Source: Raineya orbicola (GTDB lineage: Bacteria > Bacteroidota > Bacteroidia > Cytophagales > Thermonemataceae). From it: a DNA stretch of 40,303 nt. The stretch spans positions 1-40,303 of the forward strand of contig NZ_NKXO01000032.1 in assembly GCF_002843425.1 (NCBI RefSeq), written 5' to 3'. Position 1 is the stretch's first letter. Each line of letters opens with the position of its first letter. The position numbers were made by a program, and so were the translations under genes. Of this stretch, positions 1-9,030 are shown in pieces. The notes under the pieces were generated by a model, which was not told the DNA's origin, searched no databases, and was given only the letters and a program-made list of their open reading frames with translations.

Positions 1-1
1 C

Positions 2-118
2 AATTTGTGGTCTGGAATTATTGCCTACAAATTCCTAGATAAAAAGCCCACTATTAGAGATTTTCAAGAAAAAAATCTACTTACAAATTTTGAACTTTTT
101 CAAGATATTGCCGCTTAA
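2..118 (+). CDS. C-terminal end of an unidentified protein (partial at left edge)
   Basis: An open frame runs in from the left edge and stops at TAA 116-118, giving 38 residues that end in FELFQDIAA. The composition is that of a normal soluble protein (Lys, Asp, Phe rich), and the frame is followed after 42 bases by pncB on the same strand, so the two may be cotranscribed. I do not recognise the family from this tail. It could also be a chance open frame, but its uninterrupted run and position directly before pncB favour a real gene. Confidence 0.45.
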   Translation, partial: NLWSGIIAYKFLDKKPTIRDFQEKNLLTNFELFQDIAA

Positions 119-160
119 CTCACGTAAATTACTAAGCGCCTGTATAGTTCTTCACTTTCA

Positions 161-1591
161 TTGCTGACCGATTTATACCAGCTTACAATGGCATATGGTT
201 ATTGGAAATCGGGCAGAGGCGAACAAGAAGTGGTTTTCAATTTATTTTTTCGCCGTAATCCTTTCAAAGGGGGCTATGCCATAGCTTGCGGATTAGAGTA
301 TATTTTGGATTATCTGCAAAATTTTCGTTTAGATAGTTCTGATATTTCTTATTTGGCTTCGCTCAAAGGTAATGACGGCAAAGTTCTTTTTGAAGCCGAT
401 TTTTTGGATTACCTATCAAATCTTAAATTTTCTTGCACCGTAGATGCTATTCCCGAAGGTACAGTCGTTTTCCCTCACGAGCCTCTCTTGCGAGTGCGGG
501 GTCCTATTATTCAGTGCCAACTTATAGAAACACCTTTGCTAAATATTATCAATTTTCAAACGCTAATTGCTACCAAAGCCTCACGGGTAGTTTGGGCAAG
601 CAAGGGCGAGAGTGTGTTGGAATTTGGCTTGCGGAGAGCTCAAGGCATTGACGGCGGACTTGCCGCCAGCCGTGCCGCTTACATTGGCGGTTGTGATGCT
701 ACTTCCAATGTACTGGCAGGCAAACTTTTTGGTATTCCTGTGCGTGGCACACACGCCCATAGCTGGGTGATGTCTTTTGAAAGTGAATTAGAGGCTTTTG
801 AGACTTATGCAGAAATAATGCCTAACAATTGTGTTTTTTTGGTAGATACCTACGACACCATAGAAGGAGTAAAAAACGCCGTAAAAGTAGGACAAAAACT
901 GCGTGAAAAAGGCTACAAACTTGCAGGCATACGTTTAGATTCAGGTGATTTGGCATATTTGAGCATTCAAGCTCGTAAAATACTTGATGAAGCAGGTTTT
1001 TCTGATACCGTGATTGTAGCCAGTAATGATTTAGACGAGGAAATTATTGAAAGTCTGAAAAATCAAGAAGCTCAAATTTCCGTTTGGGGGGTAGGTACGA
1101 AGCTCGTTACTGCCTATGACCAGCCTGCTTTGGGGGGCGTGTATAAAATTTCGGCTATTCGCCGTAAAGATGGCTCTTGGGACTATAAAATGAAACTTTC
1201 TGAACAATCCATCAAAATTTCAAATCCGGGCATACAGCAAGTAAAACGCTTCGAAAAAAATGGCGAATTTATTGGGGATATGATTTTTAATGAAGAAAAC
1301 TTTACTGAAAGCCATTCTTACACAATGATAGACCCCGCCGATAGCACGCGTTTCAAGACTTTTTCTGATGAGAAAAATGAAAACTTATTGGTAAGAGTTT
1401 TTGAAAATGGCAAAATAACCTTTCAAAATCCTAATATTCAGCAGATAAGAAACAGAGTAAAGGAACAACTTTCTAAGTTTCACGCAGGTATTAAGCGTTT
1501 TGTCAATCCACACAGCTACCCTGTGGGTTTGGAAGAAAATCTTTGGTCGCTCAAACACGAGCTTGTGAGGAGATTGCGTAAGAAGATGTAA
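161..1591 (+). CDS. pncB: Nicotinate phosphoribosyltransferase
   Basis: This cytoplasmic enzyme makes nicotinate mononucleotide from nicotinate and PRPP in NAD salvage. The 476-residue product begins LLTDLYQLTMAYGYW, the usual N-terminus of the family, and keeps the RGTHAHSW segment near residue 195, RLDSGDL near 258 and GVGTKL near 310, all around the PRPP and nicotinate pocket. The length fits the family's long form. The start is a TTG. The only upstream in-frame alternatives before the stop at 125-127 are the unlikely ATT at 128 and CTG at 140, and the TTG start puts LTDLYQ at the N-terminus as expected. No promoter of the usual form was found in front, so it may be transcribed with the partial gene at the left edge. 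A hairpin follows the stop at 1605-1629. Confidence 0.95.
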   Translation: MLTDLYQLTMAYGYWKSGRGEQEVVFNLFFRRNPFKGGYAIACGLEYILDYLQNFRLDSSDISYLASLKGNDGKVLFEADFLDYLSNLKFSCTVDAIPEGTVVFPHEPLLRVRGPIIQCQLIETPLLNIINFQTLIATKASRVVWASKGESVLEFGLRRAQGIDGGLAASRAAYIGGCDATSNVLAGKLFGIPVRGTHAHSWVMSFESELEAFETYAEIMPNNCVFLVDTYDTIEGVKNAVKVGQKLREKGYKLAGIRLDSGDLAYLSIQARKILDEAGFSDTVIVASNDLDEEIIESLKNQEAQISVWGVGTKLVTAYDQPALGGVYKISAIRRKDGSWDYKMKLSEQSIKISNPGIQQVKRFEKNGEFIGDMIFNEENFTESHSYTMIDPADSTRFKTFSDEKNENLLVRVFENGKITFQNPNIQQIRNRVKEQLSKFHAGIKRFVNPHSYPVGLEENLWSLKHELVRRLRKKM

Positions 1592-1604
1592 CTTGTTCAA
1601 AACA

Positions 1605-1629
1605 AACCCTTACCAAATAAGTAAGGGTT
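1605..1629. terminator. Bidirectional hairpin between pncB and metF
   Basis: The arms AACCCTTAC (1605-1613) and GTAAGGGTT (1621-1629) are perfectly complementary around a 7-base loop. The hairpin lies between the convergent 3' ends of pncB and metF and probably ends transcripts from both sides. A T-run follows on the plus strand after about 10 bases. Confidence 0.65.
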
Positions 1630-1648
1630 GTATTGAGTATTTTTTTGT

Positions 1649-2602
1649 CTAAAAAACTGCTTCTGCAATTTGCCGTACGGCATCAGATTTACTCATAGAA
1701 TAGTAGTGCAAGACAGGCACTCCAAACTGAATTAACTCTTTGGACTGCTGAATTGCCCATTCAATTCCTACCTGTTTGACCTGTTCGGGTGTTTTACAAC
1801 TTTCTACTGCTTTTACAAGTTCATCAGGAATATCTATGTGGAAAATAGCGGGTAAAATAGTCAGTTGTTTTTGGGTTGTAATGGGCTTTAGCCCGGGAAT
1901 AATAGGAATAGTAATGCCCATTTCTCGGCATTTGGATACAAAATCAAAATATTTTTGATTATCAAAAAACATTTGTGTTACGATATAATCTGCCCCTAAA
2001 TCTTGTTTGAGTTTTAGGTATTTGAGGTCTGTTTGGAGATTGGGGGCTTCAAAATGTTTTTCAGGATAGCCCGCTACTCCTATGCAAAAATCAGTAGCAG
2101 AGGCTTGCAAACCTTCGTCAAGGTATTTACCTTTGTTCATATTGACAACCTGCTGTAAAAGCTCGCTTGCGTAGGCGTGTCCATCGGGTTCGGGAATAAA
2201 AGTGCCTTCGCTCTTGATTGCATCGCCACGCAATACGAGTACGTTATCAATGCCCAAGAAGTGCAAATCTATCAAAGCGTTTTCGGTTTCCTCTTTGCTA
2301 AATCCACCACAGATAATATGCGGAACGGCATCAACCTTAAAGTGGTTCATAATAGCGGCACAAATGCCCACCGTACCCGGACGCTTGCGTATGCGTTGGC
2401 GTTCCAGTAGTCCGTTTTCACGTTTTTTATAGACGTACTCTTCACGATGATAAGTAACATCTATAAATTTAGGTTTGAACTCCATTAGCGGCTCAATCGC
2501 CTTGAAAAGTTGCTGTATGCTCTCGCCTTTGAGCGGAGGCAATATTTCAAAAGAAAACAAAGTTTCTTTGCTTTCACGAATGTATTGGGTAACTTTGGTC
2601 AT
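1649..2602 (-). CDS. metF: 5,10-methylenetetrahydrofolate reductase
   Basis: MetF reduces methylene-THF to methyl-THF with FAD, supplying the methyl group for methionine synthesis. The 317-residue protein shows the FSFEILPP motif at residues 16-23, with the catalytic Glu at 19, and the LRGD motif ending at Asp127, both hallmarks of the MTHFR TIM barrel. The length is close to that of bacterial MetF (about 300), and there is no eukaryote-like regulatory extension. It follows secA on the same strand after 89 bases that hold a hairpin but no clear promoter, so the mode of its transcription is unclear. It converges on pncB. Confidence 0.95.
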   Translation of the reverse strand: MTKVTQYIRESKETLFSFEILPPLKGESIQQLFKAIEPLMEFKPKFIDVTYHREEYVYKKRENGLLERQRIRKRPGTVGICAAIMNHFKVDAVPHIICGGFSKEETENALIDLHFLGIDNVLVLRGDAIKSEGTFIPEPDGHAYASELLQQVVNMNKGKYLDEGLQASATDFCIGVAGYPEKHFEAPNLQTDLKYLKLKQDLGADYIVTQMFFDNQKYFDFVSKCREMGITIPIIPGLKPITTQKQLTILPAIFHIDIPDELVKAVESCKTPEQVKQVGIEWAIQQSKELIQFGVPVLHYYSMSKSDAVRQIAEAVF

Positions 2603-2643
2603 AGCTGATACATTTTGCCTTGTTGGCTAAAAATTCCTTTATC

Positions 2644-2684
2644 AGAAGGCTACCACACCCTTAAAATTGATGCGGTAGCTTTTT
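2644..2684 (+). terminator. Possible hairpin terminator in the secA-metF gap
   Basis: GCTACC (2649-2654) pairs with GGTAGC (2674-2679), and the stem can extend through A-T and G-T pairs into the following T-run on the plus strand. It lies between two minus-strand genes, where the T-run is on the wrong side to end secA. It may still work as a weak bidirectional hairpin or be accidental. Confidence 0.3.
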
Positions 2685-2691
2685 TCTTGGT

Positions 2692-5600
2692 CTAATCAAT
2701 CAAAACACATCTATTAGCAAGCAAGTCAGCTTCAATTTTTTTGAATTTCACATCTCTGACAATTTTGCCATCAGTATACATTACATTTACTTTTTGATTT
2801 CTATCCGCAATTTTCTGAGAGCGAATAGGTTGTGTTTTGGTGGTGGTAGTAGCCGAAGGGTCGTGGTACTCGCCGCTCATTGAAGAAATAAACTGCTCTT
2901 TGTTTTGTTGTAGATTTTTGTTGTTACTTGGTTTTTTAATTTCTTGTTGGAGCGTTGGAGTTTGCTCTTGTGGTACAAATACTTCGGCTTTGATAAGAAA
3001 AGAAATAATATCTTTATTTACTCTTGTGATGAAGGTTTTGAAAAGCTCAAAAGCCTCAAATTTGTAAATAAGAAGCGGGTCTTTTTGCTCATAAGAAGCC
3101 ATTTGCACCGATTGCTTCAAATCGTCCATATCTCGGAGATGCTCTTTCCATTCTTGGTCAATGATAGCAAGCGTAGCATTTTTCTCCAGCTCACGAATTA
3201 CTTCCCAAGCATTACTTTCAACAGCTTTGGTAAAATTTACTTCAAAATAGATGTTCTTTCTGCCATCGGTAAAGGGAATAGCAATATTTTGGAACTTGCC
3301 TTGTGTTTGCTCATATTGAATTTTAAGATTAGGAGCAAGATTTTCTTCTGCGAGTTGTTTCATTCTACTCTGATAATGCTCTACTACTTGGTTGTAAAGT
3401 TTACGAATCAGGTTAGTAGCATTTTTGGAGTGAAATTCGTTGGGCTCTATGTTGGGCGTAAAGCCAAAGGTAGAAATAAATGACATTTCAAAATTCTCAA
3501 AATTATCGGGGGAAAGCATACTTTCTACCATTTGCTTACAAACCTCAAACATCATTGTGTAGAGGTCAAGTTGTAATCTTTCGCCAAAGAGAGCATTTCG
3601 GCGGCGTTTGTAAATTTGTTCCCGCTGAACATTCATTACATCATCATACTCTAAAAGTCTTTTACGGATACCGAAATTGTTTTCTTCAACCTTCTTTTGA
3701 GCTCTTTCAATGGATTTGGTTACCCAAGAATGTTGAATTACCTCGCCTTCTTTCAACCCTATTCTATCCATAATTTTGGCGATACGGTCAGAGCCGAAAA
3801 GACGCATCAGGTTATCTTCTAAACTTACAAAGAATTGCGAGCTACCAGGGTCTCCTTGTCTGCCTGAGCGTCCGCGTAACTGTCTATCTACTCGGCGGGA
3901 TTCGTGGCGTTCTGTGCCAATAATAGCCAAACCGCCTGCGGCACGTGATTCGGGGGTAAGTTTGATGTCTGTACCGCGTCCTGCCATATTGGTAGCAATG
4001 GTAACAGTTCCCGAAATCCCTGCTTGTGCAACAATTTCAGCCTCTTTCTGATGTTGTTTAGCGTTCAGAACTTGATGAGGAATTTTGCGTTGGTTGAGCA
4101 TACGGCTCAATAGCTCGGAAGTTTCCACCGAAGTAGTACCTACCAGTACAGGTCTGCCTTGCTCACGCAGTTTTACAATTTCTTCAATAACGGCATTGAA
4201 TTTTTCACGCATTGTTTTATAGACCAAATCTTCGTGGTCTTTGCGAATTACGGGCTTATTGGTAGGAATTACCACTACATCAAGTTTGTAGATTTGCCAG
4301 AACTCACCTGCTTCGGTTTCGGCAGTACCCGTCATACCTGCGAGTTTGTGGTACATTCGGAAGTAGTTTTGAAGCGTAATGGTAGCGTAAGTTTGTGTAG
4401 CTTGTTCTACTTTAACATTTTCTTTTGCCTCCAAAGCCTGATGCAAGCCATCGGAATAGCGTCTGCCTTCCATTATACGCCCTGTTTGCTCATCAACAAT
4501 TTTTACTTCTCCTTCCAAAACCACATATTCTACATCTTTTTCAAAAAGGCAATACGCTTTCAAAAGCTGATTGACTACGTGAATACGCTCCGATTTAATC
4601 GTATAATCGCTGATGAGTTTCTCTTTCAATTTAGCTTTCTCCTCTAAACTTTGTGATGAGTTTTCAATTTTAGCAATTTCAGAACCTATATCAGGAAGGA
4701 CAAAAAAGTTAGGGTCTTCGCCTGCGGTAGTGATAAAGTCAATCCCTTTTTGAGTGAGTTCTATCAGGTTATTTTTCTCATCAATAGTAAAATATAGCGG
4801 GGCATCGGCTTCGGGCATCAGCTTTTGGTTATCAGCTAAATAAATAGCTTCTGTTTTTTGCAAGATGGTTTTGATACCTGCTTCGCTCAAATATTTAATC
4901 AGCGGGCGATTTTTGGGCAAGCCTCTAAATGCTCTGAAAAGAGCCAGTCCTCCTTCTTTGGTTTCTCCAGCCTGAATTTTTTTGCGAGCTTCGTTCAAAA
5001 ATTCATTAACAATTTGCTTTTGAGCATTGACAAGTTTTTCGACACGAGGTTTCAGGGCGTAAAACATTTCTTCTTGTCCTGTACGGCTTACAGGACCCGC
5101 AATAATGAGTGGAGTACGAGCATCATCAATCAACACGGAATCTACCTCATCAACCATTGCATAATGCAATTTGCGTTGTACGAGTTCATCAGGCGAACTG
5201 ACCATATTATCCCGCAGGTAGTCAAAGCCGAACTCATTATTTGTGCCGTAGGTAATATCTGCCAAGTAGGCATTTCGGCGAGCTTGCGAGTTGGGGCGGT
5301 GCTTATCAATGCAATCAACGCGTAAGCCGTGAAACTCAAAAAGTGGTCCCATCCACTCACTATCACGGCGAGCAAGATAATCGTTCACGGTTACAATATG
5401 TACCCCTTTTCCCGCCAAAGCATTCAAGAAAGCGGGGAAAGTAGCTACCAGGGTTTTTCCTTCGCCTGTCGCCATCTCAGCGATTTTACCTTTGTGTAAA
5501 ACAACTCCTCCAATAATCTGAACATCATAATGCACCATATCCCAAGTGATACGATTACCTGCGGCAACCCAAGAGTTGTACCAAAGGGCTTTTTCACCCT

Positions 5601-6057
5601 CAATTTTTACATTATCTTTTTTAGCGGCAAGCTCTCTATCGTAGTTGGTAGCGGTAACTTCCAAAACTTCGTTTTCTTTGAAACGGCGTGCAGTTTCTTT
5701 GACTATAGCAAAGGCTTGGGGCAGAATTTCTTCTAAAACCTTTTCAAGTTCTTTGTCGTGTTCTTTTTCTAATTCGTCTATCTTATTGAAAATCTTTTCC
5801 TGCTCCAAAATATTCATTTGTGGATTTTCAGCAATTTGTTTTCGTAAAGCGGCAATTTGCTCATCAAGCGGTAATAGTTGCTGACGAATGTAAGTTTTCA
5901 AATCTTGCGTTTTCTGACGCAGTTCATCATTGCTAATTTCGCGAAGTTTGGCAAACTCCAAATTCACTTTTCCAATGTAAGGTTGCAACTCTTTGCGGTC
6001 TTTTTCAACCTTTGAACCCACCAGTTTTGCCAAAGCATTTACAATAAAATTTGCCAT
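2692..6057 (-). CDS. secA: Preprotein translocase ATPase SecA, long Bacteroidota form
   Basis: SecA is the ATP-driven motor that pushes preproteins through SecYEG. The product has 1121 residues, much longer than the roughly 850-900 of E. coli-type SecA. Walker A is MATGEGKT at about 195-202 and the DEVD box is at about 303-306. The helicase motifs around TGTAETE, ATNMAGRGTDI and QLRGRSGRQGD are all intact. Extra length lies in the helical segment before Walker A (about residues 50-120) and in an insertion after the DEVD box. The C-terminus lacks the Cys-rich SecB/zinc motif and ends in NRCVLID, as is usual in this phylum. I place the start at ATG 6057 (MANFIVNALA). An in-frame ATG at 6093 lies inside the promoter spacer, upstream of the expected transcription start. 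Confidence 0.97.
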   Translation of the reverse strand: MANFIVNALAKLVGSKVEKDRKELQPYIGKVNLEFAKLREISNDELRQKTQDLKTYIRQQLLPLDEQIAALRKQIAENPQMNILEQEKIFNKIDELEKEHDKELEKVLEEILPQAFAIVKETARRFKENEVLEVTATNYDRELAAKKDNVKIEGEKALWYNSWVAAGNRITWDMVHYDVQIIGGVVLHKGKIAEMATGEGKTLVATFPAFLNALAGKGVHIVTVNDYLARRDSEWMGPLFEFHGLRVDCIDKHRPNSQARRNAYLADITYGTNNEFGFDYLRDNMVSSPDELVQRKLHYAMVDEVDSVLIDDARTPLIIAGPVSRTGQEEMFYALKPRVEKLVNAQKQIVNEFLNEARKKIQAGETKEGGLALFRAFRGLPKNRPLIKYLSEAGIKTILQKTEAIYLADNQKLMPEADAPLYFTIDEKNNLIELTQKGIDFITTAGEDPNFFVLPDIGSEIAKIENSSQSLEEKAKLKEKLISDYTIKSERIHVVNQLLKAYCLFEKDVEYVVLEGEVKIVDEQTGRIMEGRRYSDGLHQALEAKENVKVEQATQTYATITLQNYFRMYHKLAGMTGTAETEAGEFWQIYKLDVVVIPTNKPVIRKDHEDLVYKTMREKFNAVIEEIVKLREQGRPVLVGTTSVETSELLSRMLNQRKIPHQVLNAKQHQKEAEIVAQAGISGTVTIATNMAGRGTDIKLTPESRAAGGLAIIGTERHESRRVDRQLRGRSGRQGDPGSSQFFVSLEDNLMRLFGSDRIAKIMDRIGLKEGEVIQHSWVTKSIERAQKKVEENNFGIRKRLLEYDDVMNVQREQIYKRRRNALFGERLQLDLYTMMFEVCKQMVESMLSPDNFENFEMSFISTFGFTPNIEPNEFHSKNATNLIRKLYNQVVEHYQSRMKQLAEENLAPNLKIQYEQTQGKFQNIAIPFTDGRKNIYFEVNFTKAVESNAWEVIRELEKNATLAIIDQEWKEHLRDMDDLKQSVQMASYEQKDPLLIYKFEAFELFKTFITRVNKDIISFLIKAEVFVPQEQTPTLQQEIKKPSNNKNLQQNKEQFISSMSGEYHDPSATTTTKTQPIRSQKIADRNQKVNVMYTDGKIVRDVKFKKIEADLLANRCVLID

Positions 6058-6080
6058 TGTGATTACATTTTTTTGAACTG

Positions 6081-6111
6081 CAAAGTTAAACATTTTTGCT
6101 TGTGCTTCAAA
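6081..6111 (-). promoter_or_regulatory. Bacteroidota-type promoter of secA
   Basis: On the minus strand, TTTTG is followed by 19 bases and then TAACTTTG (plus-strand CAAAGTTA at 6081-6088 and CAAA at 6108-6111). This matches the -33/-7 consensus of the phylum. The predicted transcript start near 6075 leaves a leader of about 18 bases before ATG 6057. Confidence 0.75.
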
Positions 6112-6155
6112 ACGTGTGCCAAAAGAAAGTTATGCCAAATGTTCATAAAAAATAG

Positions 6156-6163
6156 TAATTTTG
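6156..6163 (+). promoter_or_regulatory. -7 element of the tatD promoter
   Basis: TAATTTTG fits TAnnTTTG and would start transcription near 6169, about 15 bases before the tatD ATG. No good -33 TTTG is seen at the right spacing, so this call rests on the -7 box and its position. Confidence 0.4.
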
Positions 6164-6183
6164 CAGTCAATTTGCCTGAAACT

Positions 6184-6951
6184 ATGATAGACACACACGC
6201 ACACTTGTATTTAGAGGAGTTTTCAAAAGACCAGCCCGAAGTAATAGCCAAAGCCCAAGACATAGGAGTAGAAAAAATTTACTTGCCTAACATAGATAGC
6301 CGTAGCATAGAGGCTATGCTGGAACTTGAGTTTCGCTATCCTGATTTTTGTGTAGCGACTATGGGTTTGCACCCTTGCTCGGTAAAAAAAGATTTTGAAA
6401 AAGAATTGTACATAGTAGAGGAATGGCTGGGTAAGCGAAAGTTTGCGGCAATTGGCGAAATGGGTACAGACCTATATTGGGACAAAACTTTTTGGCAAGA
6501 GCAACAAGAAGCCTTCAAGATACAAGCCGAATGGGCAAAAAAATACGAACTGCCTCTTATCATTCATTGTCGCAATTCTATTGATGAAACTATCTCTTTG
6601 CTGGAAAATTTGCAAGAAAATGAACGCCCTTTGAAAGGTATTTTTCACTGCTTTACGGGTAATTTGGAGCAGGCTCAAAAAATTATAGATTTAGGTTTTT
6701 ATTTAGGAATTGGTGGAGTAGTTACTTTCAAAAATGGAGGTTTGGATAAAGTTTTGCCGCATATTGATTTAGAGCATTTGGTTTTAGAAACAGATAGCCC
6801 TTATTTAGCTCCTGTTCCACACCGAGGCAAACGCAACGAAAGCAGTTATCTTTTGCTAATTGCTCAAAAAATAGCTGAAATGAAGTCAGTTTCTTTGGAC
6901 GAAATAAAATCAAAAACTACGCAAAATGCCCAAAAAATTTTTGCTTTTTAG
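6184..6951 (+). CDS. tatD: TatD family metal-dependent hydrolase (DNase)
   Basis: This is a TIM-barrel amidohydrolase-like metal enzyme; TatD proteins act as 3'-5' DNases and have been linked to DNA repair. The 255-residue product opens with MIDTHAHL (metal ligands His5 and His7). It also has Glu92 in IGEMGTD, His128 in IIHCR, His155 in FHCFTG and Asp204 in ETDSPYL, the complete metal-site set. The start at 6184 places the HxH motif directly after the N-terminus as in all family members. The frame is open further upstream to 6073, but that part runs back through the promoters. The 3' end overlaps the next gene by 26 bases. Confidence 0.95.
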   Translation: MIDTHAHLYLEEFSKDQPEVIAKAQDIGVEKIYLPNIDSRSIEAMLELEFRYPDFCVATMGLHPCSVKKDFEKELYIVEEWLGKRKFAAIGEMGTDLYWDKTFWQEQQEAFKIQAEWAKKYELPLIIHCRNSIDETISLLENLQENERPLKGIFHCFTGNLEQAQKIIDLGFYLGIGGVVTFKNGGLDKVLPHIDLEHLVLETDSPYLAPVPHRGKRNESSYLLLIAQKIAEMKSVSLDEIKSKTTQNAQKIFAF

Positions 6952-7657
6952 TTTTGCTTTGTTATTTCCTGTTTGCGTTCAGGCACAAGGTTTCAATGAA
7001 TTAGGTTCTTGGAATATTCTGAATGTAGGTTATGCTCTAAATGACAAATGGAGTTTGAATGCAGAGGCTCAATTGCGAAGTTTAGGTTTTTATGGACGTT
7101 TCCATTATTATGAGGTAAAAGCAGGGGCATCTTTTCGTTTGAATAGGCAGTTTTCTGTTTCAGCTTTTGGGGGGACCTACCAAACCTATGCAGATTTAGG
7201 TGGAAACTTTGATACCCCTAAAATCAATGATGAAGAAAGGCTTTGGGTACAGGCTAACTTGCACAACGAATGGGGAAGGGTATTCATTGAACATCGCTAT
7301 CGCTATGAAGCCCGTTGGACTTTGCGAGGATATCGGAATCGGTTTCGGTATCGCTTGCAACTGCAAGTTCCTTTGAATAAGCCTCGTTTTGAACCGCAAA
7401 CTTTTTTTGCTACAATTTCTAATGAACTTTTCCTTACGGATAGGGCTACCTACTTTGAACGCAATCGTTTTTTTGTAGGCTTTGGCTATCAGTGGAGCAA
7501 AACTCTTACACAACAAGTTGGCTGGCTTTATCAGTTTGATTACTTTGTAAATGACGAAATCGGGAAAAATTTTTTACAAATTTCTCTGGCTTTTCGCTTG
7601 AAAAAAACTGAAAAAGACCTTACCTCACCTGAAAATATCAACAACGAAAATCAATAA
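6926..7657 (+). CDS. DUF2490 family outer-membrane beta-barrel protein
   Basis: The 243-residue product has a clear signal peptide (cleavage after about residue 21, VQAQ-GF). It then shows alternating aromatic and polar strands such as WSLNAEAQLRSLGFY, RYRYEARW and RFRYRLQLQ, typical of the DUF2490 barrel family found mainly in Bacteroidota. Its function is unknown. It overlaps tatD by 26 bases, so it depends on tatD transcription and probably on translational coupling. Its stop codon directly abuts the stop codon of the convergent nfeD-type gene, with no spacer at all. Confidence 0.85.
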   Translation: MPKKFLLFSFALLFPVCVQAQGFNELGSWNILNVGYALNDKWSLNAEAQLRSLGFYGRFHYYEVKAGASFRLNRQFSVSAFGGTYQTYADLGGNFDTPKINDEERLWVQANLHNEWGRVFIEHRYRYEARWTLRGYRNRFRYRLQLQVPLNKPRFEPQTFFATISNELFLTDRATYFERNRFFVGFGYQWSKTLTQQVGWLYQFDYFVNDEIGKNFLQISLAFRLKKTEKDLTSPENINNENQ

Positions 7658-8977
7658 TCAAACCCGCTTTACAATCAGTTCTGCACCTTCCTGCCCAATA
7701 ACCTCAATTGGTGTGCCTTGTTCAATAAAATCACCTCTTGTGAAAGCATCATAAATATGATTATCAATCAGCACCTTTCCCGAAGGACGAAGCACGGTAT
7801 AAGCTGTACCTTGTTTGCCTATCATTGTAGGAATAATAGCAGAGACAAAGCCTTCTTTACTATCAAGAGAGGTTTGCAAGGCAATATGCTTAAATTTTTT
7901 GCTTGTAGCAATTTTGGGTGCAAGAAGGGCTATCATTATTACTGCTCCTATTAGTCCTATGCTGGTAGTTATCAAAGATTCATATAAGGATTTTTTTGAA
8001 ACTCCTTCCAAGCTAAACCCAACATTGCCAATCATCATAAGCCCCAGAGACCCGAACATTACAATTAGACCTGCTATCAAGAGGACTTTAACGCCCGGTA
8101 ATAGAAAAATCTCCATAGCTATCAGCCCCAAACCTGCAAAAAAGAGCAGAAGCTCCCAGTTTTGGGCAAGTCCTTGTACGTAATGTGGTACAAAATACAA
8201 TGCCAAACCCACCAAAGCGGCGATAAGCGGAAAACCTACCCCCGGAGTTTGTAGCTCAAAATAGATGCCCCCAATAATGAGCAAGACCAAAAGAGAGCGG
8301 ATAACAGGATTTAGGAAAAAACCTATAATTTTATCCACAAAAGTGGGTGTATAGCGTATAATTTGAGCTTTTTCCATTTTATAGTGTTTCAAAATTTCCT
8401 CAATGCTATTGAACTTCCCTTCGCAATAGCCGTTTTTAATCGCTTCGGAGGTAGTATAAACAATTAGTTTGCCCGGTGTTATCAGGCTATCATATTCTAG
8501 GGTTTCATCTACCATAGCCTCGGCGATTTTAGGGTTACGGCGGTTGGCTTCGGCAGAGGCTCGCATTTTGGCTCGTATGGCGGCTCGGTATTTTTCGGGA
8601 GCATATTTGCCTTCGGCATCTACGGGGGTTACAGCTCCCATATTTGCTCCTTCCGACATATAAATGCTATCGCAAGCAATGGCTATCAAAGCCCCCCCTG
8701 AATAGGCATTGTTGTTGATAAATGCCCATACAGGGATAGGGAAGTCTAAAATCTGCTGATTGATATGGTCAGCGGCACTCACCAACCCACCGGGCGTGTT
8801 AATTTCTACAATCACATAATCTACCTTTTTTCTTTTGGCTTCTGCCAAGGCAGAGTCCGCCATTACACTGATAGGGTCTGCGATTTCGCCTTCTATTTTG
8901 AAATAGTAAATTTTTTGGGCTGAGGCTTGCAACCATAAGGAAAAAAGCAATAAAGAAACTCGTAATGCCACTTTCAT
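7658..8977 (-). CDS. NfeD-type membrane-bound serine protease (ClpP-class)
   Basis: The 439-residue protein has a signal peptide (MKVALRV to ASAQ, about 20 residues) and a periplasmic ClpP/SDH-like protease domain. The likely nucleophile is Ser93 in NAYSGGALIA and the likely general base Lys137 in RAKMRASAE, matching the Ser-Lys dyad of archaeal 1510-N. About four to five membrane segments follow (about residues 218-345), then a C-terminal NfeD OB-fold ending in GAELIVKRV. Such proteases are thought to work with stomatin-like proteins in membrane quality control; no stomatin gene is in view. I chose ATG 8977 over an in-frame ATG at 9004 because the -7 box at 9002-9009 places the transcript start between them. 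Confidence 0.88.
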   Translation of the reverse strand: MKVALRVSLLLFSLWLQASAQKIYYFKIEGEIADPISVMADSALAEAKRKKVDYVIVEINTPGGLVSAADHINQQILDFPIPVWAFINNNAYSGGALIAIACDSIYMSEGANMGAVTPVDAEGKYAPEKYRAAIRAKMRASAEANRRNPKIAEAMVDETLEYDSLITPGKLIVYTTSEAIKNGYCEGKFNSIEEILKHYKMEKAQIIRYTPTFVDKIIGFFLNPVIRSLLVLLIIGGIYFELQTPGVGFPLIAALVGLALYFVPHYVQGLAQNWELLLFFAGLGLIAMEIFLLPGVKVLLIAGLIVMFGSLGLMMIGNVGFSLEGVSKKSLYESLITTSIGLIGAVIMIALLAPKIATSKKFKHIALQTSLDSKEGFVSAIIPTMIGKQGTAYTVLRPSGKVLIDNHIYDAFTRGDFIEQGTPIEVIGQEGAELIVKRV

Positions 8978-9001
8978 CTGAACAGCTTTTTGTTTTGTAG
9001 C

Positions 9002-9009
9002 CAAAGTTA
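9002..9009 (-). promoter_or_regulatory. -7 element before the nfeD-type gene
   Basis: Minus-strand TAACTTTG (plus CAAAGTTA) gives a predicted transcript start near 8996 and a leader of about 19 bases to ATG 8977. The -33 element is not convincing. Confidence 0.45.
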
Positions 9010-9030
9010 AAAAAGATTTTCAAATTTATC

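Noticed and set aside
2944-3483. A 179-codon plus-strand frame and others antisense to secA
   Set aside because: All lie opposite a complete, conserved secA and carry no recognisable motif.
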